14,447 nucleotides of DNA from JAZQQB01 sp045628865 (GTDB taxonomy: Bacteria > Bacillota > Clostridia > Lachnospirales > Lachnospiraceae): NCBI GenBank assembly GCA_045628865.1, contig JAZQQB010000056.1, positions 1-14,447 of the forward strand. Direction: 5' to 3'. The notes under the pieces were generated by a model that saw nothing but the letters and a program-made list of their open reading frames with translations, was not told the origin of the DNA and did not search any database. Shown in pieces: positions 8,183 through 13,478 of this stretch. Every line of letters starts with the position of its first letter. Position 1 is the first letter of the stretch. The position numbers were made by a program, and so were the translations under genes.

Positions 8183-8210
8183 TTACATTGATAAAGCATT
8201 TCGCTATAAT
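8182..8210 (+). promoter_or_regulatory. Promoter of the lipoprotein-glyS unit
   Basis: TTTACA (8182-8187), a 17-bp spacer and a perfect TATAAT (8205-8210). Transcription would start near 8217, leaving a leader of about 113 bases before the lipoprotein ATG at 8330. Confidence 0.8.
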
Positions 8211-8221
8211 AAGAAAAGTTA

Positions 8222-8278
8222 TAGTCGTATATAGGGGACAAACGATAAAACGTTTGTGAAAACATGATAGTACGACTA
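8222..8278 (+). promoter_or_regulatory. Nested inverted repeats in the leader of the lipoprotein-glyS mRNA
   Basis: An outer perfect 8-bp stem, TAGTCGTA (8222-8229) with TACGACTA (8271-8278), encloses a perfect 7-bp hairpin, ACAAACG (8238-8244) with CGTTTGT (8251-8257) and a 6-base loop. The structure starts within about 6 bases of the predicted 5' end of the transcript. It has no T-run. It does not show a T-box sequence, nor a riboswitch class that I recognise. It could be a cis-acting RNA element, a 5'-end stabiliser or a double operator. Confidence 0.5.
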
Positions 8279-8329
8279 GGTTATACACTGTAAAATTATG
8301 GGAAATAGAACAGAGGTAGCTAAGTTAAT

Positions 8330-8932
8330 ATGAAAAAGATTAGTATTTGGGTAATGTGTGCCGTGATGTGTATTGGCTTGATGGCATGTGGTGAAAAGGA
8401 AAAGCCAACAGAAATTACAGAAAATACCATTATTGTGTTGAGTGATGGAACAATTTCTGGAATCTGTGTGGATATTTTTGACAAAGACTATTATACAGTA
8501 GAAGGTCTTCAGGCAATGGCTGAGCAGGAGGCCGCTGATTACAATCAGGCTAATGGTGTAGACTCAGTGAAGTTTGATAAGATCGAGAATGCTGATGATA
8601 ATGTAGTTAAGCTTTATATGAATTATGCGAACTGTTATGCATATGAAGGCTTTAATGGTTCTACTTTATATGTAGGAACTATTCAGGAGGCATATAATGC
8701 AGGCGTTGATCTTGATGTTTCATTGTATGCAATAGATGGCAGTGGAAAAACTGTTGGAAAAGATGATCTGCTTGGAATGAGTGATAAGCATGTGATGATT
8801 CTTTCAGAGACAAGCTATGTTGAACTTCCGGGTAGTGTTATGTATGCAAGCAACGGCGTTAGTTCAACATCTAAATCCAATGAAGTAAAAGCTAATTTTG
8901 ATCAGGATCTGATCTATATAATTTATAAATAA
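8330..8932 (+). CDS. Small secreted lipoprotein of unknown function
   Basis: A 200-aa precursor with a lipoprotein signal: Lys2-Lys3, a hydrophobic stretch (ISIWVMCAVMCIGLMA) and a lipobox LMAC with the lipidated cysteine at 20. The mature part is acidic and mostly beta/alpha mixed, with no motif that I recognise. The ribosome site is unusual: AGAGG (8312-8316) is 13 bases from the ATG, which suggests modest translation. The gene sits behind a strong promoter with a structured leader, and its stop is only 14 bases before glyS, so the two are probably cotranscribed. What a surface lipoprotein would share with a tRNA synthetase is not evident; it may simply be carried by the same promoter. Confidence 0.85.
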   Translation: MKKISIWVMCAVMCIGLMACGEKEKPTEITENTIIVLSDGTISGICVDIFDKDYYTVEGLQAMAEQEAADYNQANGVDSVKFDKIENADDNVVKLYMNYANCYAYEGFNGSTLYVGTIQEAYNAGVDLDVSLYAIDGSGKTVGKDDLLGMSDKHVMILSETSYVELPGSVMYASNGVSSTSKSNEVKANFDQDLIYIIYK

Positions 8933-8946
8933 GTGAGGAAATCGAA

Positions 8947-10344
8947 ATGGAAAAGTCTTTAGACAAAATTGTTGCTTTGGCAAAATCAAGAGGATTTGTA
9001 TATCCTGGTTCTGAAATTTATGGAGGTCTTGCCAATACATGGGATTATGGTAACCTTGGTGTTGAATTAAAGAACAACGTAAAGAAAGCATGGTGGCAGA
9101 AATTTATTATGGAAAGCCCATATAACGTTGGTGTTGACTGTGCGATCTTAATGAACCCTCAGACATGGGTTGCTTCAGGACATCTTGGCGGTTTCTCTGA
9201 TCCATTGATGGATTGTAAGGAATGTCATGAGCGTTTTAGAGCTGATAAATTGATTGAGGATTATGCTGAAGAAGCAAAAATTGCTTTAGAAGGTTCCGTT
9301 GACGGCTGGTCACAGGAAGAAATGAAGAAATTCATCGAGGACAATCAGATTGCATGTCCTACTTGAGGAAAGCACAACTTTACAGATATTAGACAGTTTA
9401 ACTTAATGTTCAAAACATTCCAGGGGGTAACAGAAGATTCTAAGAACACTGTATACTTAAGACCTGAAACAGCTCAGGGTATCTTCGTTAACTTTAAAAA
9501 TGTTCAGAGAACATCTCGTAAGAAAGTACCTTTCGGTATTGGACAGGTTGGTAAATCTTTCCGTAACGAGATCACACCAGGTAACTTTACATTCCGTACT
9601 CGTGAGTTCGAGCAGATGGAATTAGAATTCTTCTGTAAACCAGGTACAGATTTAGAGTGGTTCCAGTACTGGAGAGGTTTCTGCCGTGACTGGTTACTTT
9701 CATTAGGTATCAAAGAGGATGAAATGAGACTTCGTGATCATTCTCCAGAAGAATTATGCTTCTATTCAAAGGGAACAACAGATATCGAGTTCTTATTCCC
9801 ATTCGGATGGGGTGAACTTTGGGGTATCGCAGACCGTACAGACTATGACTTAACACAGCATCAGAATGTATCTGGTCAGGATTTAAGCTACTTTGATGAT
9901 GAAACAAACGAAAGATATGTACCATACGTAATCGAACCATCGCTTGGCGCTGACCGTGTTGTTTTGGCATTCTTATGTGCTGCATACGATGAAGAAAACA
10001 TCGGAACAGAAGAGAAGCCAGATATGCGTACAGTATTGCATTTCCATCCAGCATTGGCTCCAGTAAAGATTGGTGTTTTACCACTTTCTAAGAAATTAAA
10101 TGAAGGTGCTGAAAAGATCTTTACACAGCTTTCTAAGAAATATAACTGTGAATTTGATGACAGAGGAAATATCGGTAAGAGATATCGTCGTCAGGATGAA
10201 ATCGGTACTCCATTCTGTATTACATACGATTTCGATTCAGAAACAGATAACTGTGTTACAATTCGTTTCCGTGATTCTATGGAACAGGAAAGAGTTGCAA
10301 TTGATCAGTTAGATGCTTACTTTGCAGATAAGTTTACATTCTAA
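8947..10344 (+). CDS. glyS: Glycyl-tRNA synthetase (alpha2 type) interrupted by an in-frame TGA
   Basis: A class II synthetase that charges tRNA-Gly. Reading through the TGA at 9364-9366 gives 465 aa, normal for the dimeric alpha2 form. Class II motif 2 is SFRNEITPGNFTFRTREFE (204-222) and motif 3 is EPSLGADRV (330-338). The insertion after motif 1 has Cys90-x2-Cys93 (DCKECHERFRAD) and Cys137-Pro-Thr-[TGA140]-Gly, so the TGA replaces the fourth cysteine of a probable zinc site; relatives read CPxCG here. On both sides of the TGA the frame is the same and the sequence is intact, with strong highly-expressed codon choice and no sign of decay. Without readthrough, translation would stop at residue 139, and the next in-frame ATG (9406) has no ribosome site and would lack the N-terminal third. 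Possible explanations are recoding, a very recent nonsense mutation, or a base error. Ribosome site GTGAGGA lies about 8 bases before the ATG; a strong terminator follows. Confidence 0.93.
9364..9366 (+). other. In-frame TGA at a conserved cysteine position of glyS
   Basis: The TGA is codon 140 of glyS, flanked by ACT (Thr139) and GGA (Gly141). A single base change from TGC or TGT would create it. I see no convincing bacterial SECIS hairpin: the nearest stems are AAAG/CTTT at 9369-9381, too close to the codon, and AATGTT/AACATT at 9403-9417, whose CAA loop has no G and lies beyond the usual distance. Confidence 0.95.
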
Positions 10345-10359
10345 TAAATTCAGATTAAG

Positions 10360-10400
10360 AAAAAGCATCTGAACACTGATTTGTGTTCAGATGCTTTTTT
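10360..10400. terminator. Strong intrinsic terminator between glyS and araC, probably bidirectional
   Basis: GCATCTGAACAC (10365-10376) and GTGTTCAGATGC (10383-10394) form a perfect 12-bp stem with a 6-base loop, flanked by five A (10360-10364) and six T (10395-10400). It ends glyS on the plus strand and, with the opposing T-run, can also end the convergent araC transcript, whose stop is at 10408-10410. Confidence 0.95.
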
Positions 10401-10407
10401 AACTTTT

Positions 10408-11415
10408 CTATAGAAATCCATTGCATTCCACAATGGATGGTTTAGCTTGATTGGCAGAAGTGGTGAGCATCTCATTTCGATAGGTGCTTGGCGTCCTTTT
10501 CATAACCTTTTGAAAGGAACGATTAAAACTACTGATGCTATGGAACCCAACAGCTTCAGATATCAGGAGAATACTGTCTTCTGTGCTTCGGAGTAGATTA
10601 CATGCTGCCATTATCCTTGTATACGTAACGTAATCAAGTGGTGAAGTACCAATACAGGAATGGAATAGTCTTCTGAAATGTGTTTCACTTAAATGACACT
10701 CTAAAGCAAGATCCATGACTGTAAAGGAATGCATATAATTTTTTTCAATATATTCTAAGGATGGAGCTAAAATGTTGGCATTACCAGTGTCAAAGGTTTC
10801 ACGTATCGCAGATACATCAAGTCCTTGTGGGTAAGTTTGTTCATCTGTATTTAATTTATCAGTATCAGTTTCTGTGTGAAATGCTGTATGTTCCTGATAA
10901 CGGAGCATTTCAATACATAGCGCCTGTAAAAGACCTCGTACTGCAATCTGGTAATGAGGCTTTTTAGCAGTCATTTCAGTGATAATGGAGTTGGCTAATG
11001 AGTAAAAATATGGATTATTCTTCTCATTCACCTGTAAAAAATGGTTTGAAAAGGCTCCTTTATCAAAATCCATCAAATGAGAGCTTGTTGATATGATATT
11101 TTTAAAAAAATCAGCTGGATTGAAGAAGATGTAGGACCACAGCGAGCTTTCTCCAGAAGAAGAGTAGATTGTGTGTGGAATGTTCTTCGGAATGCATGTA
11201 ACATCTCCAGCGTGAAAAGGATATGGTTTTCCTAAAAATTCTATATTGCCACTAAATTCATGGCAAATTCCTATCTCGAAGCAGTTATGAAAATGCTGAT
11301 TGGAATTTCGGACATCAGAAATACGCCAACGCTCTCCCGTTAAACAGATCACCGGAAAATCGTGTGGTAATTCATAATTTCTAAACTCTGTAACAAGTTT
11401 CTTGGTACGACTCAT
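10408..11415 (-). CDS. AraC-family transcriptional regulator with cupin sensor domain
   Basis: A 335-aa regulator. The N-terminal part (about 20-100) looks like a cupin ligand-binding fold: HFHNCFEIGICHEFSG (41-56) and FHAGDVTCIPKNIPH (67-81). The C-terminal part (about 217-315) has the two helix-turn-helix units of the family: FTVMDLALECHLSETHFRRLF (231-251) and the signature ISEAVGFHSISSFNRSFQKVMKRTPSTYR (285-313). The length is typical. The start at 11415 is supported by GGAG 8 bases upstream on the minus strand, but that GGAG is paired inside a hairpin (11424-11449). It is divergent from the MATE exporter gene with a 303-bp gap full of inverted repeats, so MATE is its likely target; the inducer is unknown. 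The last about 20 residues (LTTSANQAKPSIVECNGFL) are a tail beyond the DNA-binding domain. Confidence 0.95.
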   Translation of the reverse strand: MSRTKKLVTEFRNYELPHDFPVICLTGERWRISDVRNSNQHFHNCFEIGICHEFSGNIEFLGKPYPFHAGDVTCIPKNIPHTIYSSSGESSLWSYIFFNPADFFKNIISTSSHLMDFDKGAFSNHFLQVNEKNNPYFYSLANSIITEMTAKKPHYQIAVRGLLQALCIEMLRYQEHTAFHTETDTDKLNTDEQTYPQGLDVSAIRETFDTGNANILAPSLEYIEKNYMHSFTVMDLALECHLSETHFRRLFHSCIGTSPLDYVTYTRIMAACNLLRSTEDSILLISEAVGFHSISSFNRSFQKVMKRTPSTYRNEMLTTSANQAKPSIVECNGFL

Positions 11416-11419
11416 ATAT

Positions 11420-11463
11420 TAATCTCCATTTCACTTGTGAAATCCGGAGCAGTCTATTTAGGC
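11420..11463 (-). repeat. Left copy of a three-block inverted motif flanking the MATE segment
   Basis: On the minus strand it reads GCCTAAA (11463-11457), 6 bases, GCTCCGGATTTC (11450-11439), 7 bases, AAATGGAGATTA (11431-11420). The same three blocks in the same order occur on the plus strand at 13069-13114. This copy forms the araC leader and contains its ribosome site. Confidence 0.75.
11424..11449 (-). promoter_or_regulatory. Hairpin holding the araC ribosome binding site
   Basis: In the araC mRNA, CTCC (11449-11446) pairs with the Shine-Dalgarno GGAG (11427-11424), and ATTTCA pairs with TGAAAT across a CAAG loop, giving a 10-bp stem with a two-G bulge on the 5' side. The paired GGAG is the only ribosome site near the ATG at 11415. 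This suggests that araC translation is held low until the stem opens. At DNA level the same bases form a 7+2+7 palindrome (11428-11443), so protein binding is an alternative. Confidence 0.55.
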
Positions 11464-11494
11464 ACCCCTAAAGAGGGTGAAACAAATTAGACCG

Positions 11495-11521
11495 GTGTGT
11501 AAAATAATTTATTTTACACAC
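11495..11521. promoter_or_regulatory. Perfect 27-bp palindrome in the araC-MATE gap (probable operator)
   Basis: Two perfect 13-base arms, GTGTGTAAAATAA and TTATTTTACACAC, around a single central T at 11508. It lies 80 bp upstream of araC and about 155 bp upstream of the MATE -10 box. There is no T-run on either strand, so it is not a terminator. It resembles a binding site for a dimeric regulator; I cannot match it to a named operator. Confidence 0.65.
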
Positions 11522-11545
11522 TATTTCCCAAAATAATTTATAGAA

Positions 11546-11597
11546 ACTGTTGAAACGTGGGTTATCGTGCGGATGATAATGGATGGTTTCAAACAGT
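11546..11597. promoter_or_regulatory. Long imperfect inverted repeat upstream of the MATE promoter
   Basis: ACTGTTGAAAC (11546-11556) pairs with GTTTCAAACAGT (11586-11597) with one bulged base. Inside it, TTATC (11562-11566) pairs with GATAA (11575-11579). It lies about 75 bp before the MATE -10 box, where an activator could bind, or it could be the 5' part of an RNA in this gap. Confidence 0.45.
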
Positions 11598-11672
11598 CAC
11601 CACTAGTAAAATATGTATATTGACGCATTATACAAGATAGTATTTCGAAAATCAATCTTTTTTACGATTTTG

Positions 11673-11681
11673 TGATATAAT
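11673..11681 (+). promoter_or_regulatory. Extended -10 promoter of the MATE gene
   Basis: TGATATAAT: a perfect TATAAT (11676-11681) with the TG extension at 11673-11674. No good -35 hexamer is visible 16-18 bp upstream, which fits a promoter needing an activator such as the neighbouring AraC protein. The leader would be about 30 bases, with AGAGGTG just before the ATG at 11719. Confidence 0.65.
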
Positions 11682-11718
11682 AAATGTTTGGTAACTATTC
11701 AAACATCAGAGGTGTAAC

Positions 11719-13074
11719 ATGGCAGTTGATTTTTCAAAGGGAAAAGTATCGAAAAATATTTTGAATCAGGCGCTTCCACTTTTACTGGCGCAACTGGTTC
11801 AGCTTCTATATAATGTGGTGGATAGAATCTATATTGGGCATCTTCCGGGAATTGGAAACATGGCGCTGACGGGAATTGGGCTGGCGTTTCCACTAACGAC
11901 GCTGATTGCGGCATTTACCAATCTTTTTGCCACAGGCGGAAATCCATTATTTTCCATGGCAAGAGGAGCAAAGGAGGAGAAAGAGGCACAGAATATCATT
12001 AGTCATGTGTTTGTGATGCTTTTCATTTCTTCTATATTATTGACAGCGTGTAGCCTTTTATTTAGAAGACAAATTCTATTTTTGTTTGGCGCGAGTGAGG
12101 CTACTTATGGTTATGCCAATGAATATTTACAAATTTATTTGTTGGGTACCTGTTTTTCAATGCTTTCAACCGGTATGAATGGATTTATCAATTCTCAGGG
12201 ATTTCCCCGGATTGGAATGGGAACTATTGTATTAGGAGCGGGATTGAATCTGGTGTTGGATCCAATTATGATCTTTGGATTTTCCATGGGTGTGAAGGGG
12301 GCAGCTCTGGCAACTGTGATTAGTCAGTTTGGGTCCTTGCTTTGGGTGCTGCGTTTTTTATATGGTGAGAAAAATGGATATCGAATTCAGCTAAAGGGGT
12401 TTCATTTCAGAAAACAATTGCTTGGTCAGATTATGGCTCTTGGTTTGTCTGGATTTATTGTGCAGGCCACCAACTGTCTTGTGCAGGTGGTATGTAATAA
12501 GACTCTTCGTATGTATGGAGGGGATCTATATGTGGGAATCATGACAGTGATCAATTCTATTCGTGAGATCCTGTCATTGCCGGGTAGTACACTGGGCAGT
12601 GGTGCACAGCCAGTGATCAGCTTTAATTATGGGGCCAGGGAATATGCCAGGGTGAAAAAGTCCATTCGTTTTATGGCAAGCTGCGGTGTGGGATATTTGT
12701 GTTTTGCCTGGTTGATTGTTTTTCTGTTTCCAGATTTTTTGGTGGGATTATTTACCAATGATCAGGAGATGATCAGGCTTGGTGCGGATGCTTTGAAGCT
12801 TTACTTTTTTGGTTTTTTCTTTATGGCATTTCAGTTCAGTGGGCAGTCAAGCTTTACTGCTTTGGGTTGCTCTAAACGAGCGATCTTTTTCTCGTTATTC
12901 AGAAAGGTGATTATTGTGGTACCATTATCCTTGTGGCTTCCTGCTTTGGGATTTGGAGTGATGGGAGTTTTCCTGGCAGAGCCTATTTCCAATGCAGTGG
13001 GCGGATTAGCTTGTTTTATCACCATGTATTTGACATTATATCGCAAACTGCCAGAAAAGGTGGGAGAAGCCTAA
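11719..13074 (+). CDS. MATE family multidrug/toxin exporter
   Basis: A 451-aa inner-membrane transporter of the usual MATE size, with about 12 hydrophobic segments in two similar halves. The N-terminal half begins with the family pattern PLLLAQLVQLLYNVVDRIYIG (20-40, with Pro20 and Asp35), and continues with NMALTGIGLAFP and ATGGNPLFSMARG; the middle has LDPIMIFGFSMGVKGAALAT; the second half has the matching GSGAQPVISFNYGA. MATE proteins export cationic compounds, drugs or toxins in exchange for sodium ions or protons; the substrate cannot be read from the sequence. It is probably controlled by the divergent AraC-type gene. Its stop codon lies inside the right copy of the inverted motif (GCCTAAA at 13069-13075). 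No clear terminator follows. Confidence 0.96.
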   Translation: MAVDFSKGKVSKNILNQALPLLLAQLVQLLYNVVDRIYIGHLPGIGNMALTGIGLAFPLTTLIAAFTNLFATGGNPLFSMARGAKEEKEAQNIISHVFVMLFISSILLTACSLLFRRQILFLFGASEATYGYANEYLQIYLLGTCFSMLSTGMNGFINSQGFPRIGMGTIVLGAGLNLVLDPIMIFGFSMGVKGAALATVISQFGSLLWVLRFLYGEKNGYRIQLKGFHFRKQLLGQIMALGLSGFIVQATNCLVQVVCNKTLRMYGGDLYVGIMTVINSIREILSLPGSTLGSGAQPVISFNYGAREYARVKKSIRFMASCGVGYLCFAWLIVFLFPDFLVGLFTNDQEMIRLGADALKLYFFGFFFMAFQFSGQSSFTALGCSKRAIFFSLFRKVIIVVPLSLWLPALGFGVMGVFLAEPISNAVGGLACFITMYLTLYRKLPEKVGEA

Positions 13075-13114
13075 AGTAAAACGCTCCGGATTTCGTAGGG
13101 CAAAATGGAGATTA
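13069..13114 (+). repeat. Right copy of the three-block inverted motif
   Basis: GCCTAAA (13069-13075), 7 bases, GCTCCGGATTTC (13083-13094), 8 bases, AAATGGAGATTA (13103-13114), matching the araC leader on the opposite strand. The CTCC/GGAG and ATTT/AAAT pairings are kept although the loop differs, so a hairpin can still form. It spans the MATE stop codon. Confidence 0.75.
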
Positions 13115-13147
13115 GCGTGAAAGGAATGATTGTGATAACAGGAAAAC

Positions 13148-13163
13148 TTGTAAGCACTTACAA
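13148..13163. promoter_or_regulatory. cre-like palindrome (possible CcpA/LacI-family site)
   Basis: TTGTAAG and CTTACAA around a central CA. The core TGTAAGCACTTACA differs from an ideal catabolite-responsive element only in the central CG, which here is CA. It lies about 330 bp upstream of ppdK and about 180 bp upstream of the probable promoter. Carbon control of ppdK would make sense, but the central mismatch and the distance lower confidence. Confidence 0.4.
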
Positions 13164-13326
13164 TGAAAAGAAAAACGTTAGAACCCTTGAAAATACTGAG
13201 GTTTCAAAAAGTCAGACAATTTTTTGTATAAGTTTCCATTTGAAAAATGTAACTTATAGCCAAAAAATAAGAAATAATTTTGTTAATTTTGTACATGATA
13301 AAGTGAGTGCAAATAAAAAAAGAGTG

Positions 13327-13335
13327 TGATATATT
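13327..13335 (+). promoter_or_regulatory. Probable ppdK promoter (extended -10)
   Basis: TGATATATT: TATATT (13330-13335) with TG at 13327-13328. The -35 region (around GTGCAA) is poor. Transcription would start near 13342, giving a leader of about 137 bases before the ATG at 13479. Confidence 0.5.
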
Positions 13336-13417
13336 ATTAACAGATTCGGGAAAAAATGCAGTATTTCTATGCTCAAAATTGTTTTCCTGATAGAAAACTA
13401 AGGTCCTATAGATTGTT

Positions 13418-13444
13418 GGGATGACATGAATCCCTGCAAAGGGA
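13418..13444 (+). promoter_or_regulatory. Two mutually exclusive hairpins in the ppdK leader
   Basis: GGGAT (13418-13422) can pair with ATCCC (13430-13434); alternatively TCCCT (13431-13435) pairs with AGGGA (13440-13444) around a GCAA tetraloop. The two share the CCC and cannot form together. TGCAAAGG occurs at 13435-13442 and again at 13460-13467, where it forms part of the ppdK ribosome site. This could be a small translational switch; no known riboswitch class is recognised. Confidence 0.35.
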
Positions 13445-13478
13445 ACTAATAATACTTTATGCAAAGGAGTTACAAAAC

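Larger units (their letters stand above)
13075..13478 (+). other. 404-bp intergenic region upstream of ppdK
   Basis: AT-rich and apparently without a gene. An open frame from 13105 to 13329 (74 codons) starts inside the repeated motif and has unlike-protein composition; it is not called. The region holds the right motif copy, a cre-like palindrome (13148-13163), an extended -10 promoter (13327-13335), a 7-bp inverted repeat TTTCTAT/ATAGAAA (13364-13370 and 13390-13396), and two competing hairpins (13418-13444). No terminator for the MATE gene is visible. Confidence 0.6.

Noticed and set aside
8211..8329. T-box riboswitch for glyS
   Set aside because: No T-box consensus sequence, specifier stem or terminator/antiterminator pair was found.
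9367..9420. SECIS element for selenocysteine after the TGA
   Set aside because: The only stems are AAAG/CTTT, too near the TGA, and AATGTT/AACATT, too far away and with no G in the loop. Selenocysteine is not excluded but is not supported.
9406..10344. Separate gene starting at the ATG at 9406
   Set aside because: It is in the same frame as the upstream part of glyS, has no ribosome site, and the 13 codons between the TGA and this ATG continue the conserved GlyRS sequence. It is the C-terminal part of the same gene.
11495..11521. Intrinsic terminator
   Set aside because: The palindrome is not followed by a T-run on either strand and lies between divergent genes, where no transcript needs to end.
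13105..13329. Open frame of 74 codons between the MATE gene and ppdK
   Set aside because: It begins inside the repeated motif, is Lys/Asn/Ser-rich as expected from AT-rich DNA, crosses the cre-like palindrome, shows no recognisable domain and ends at the likely ppdK promoter.
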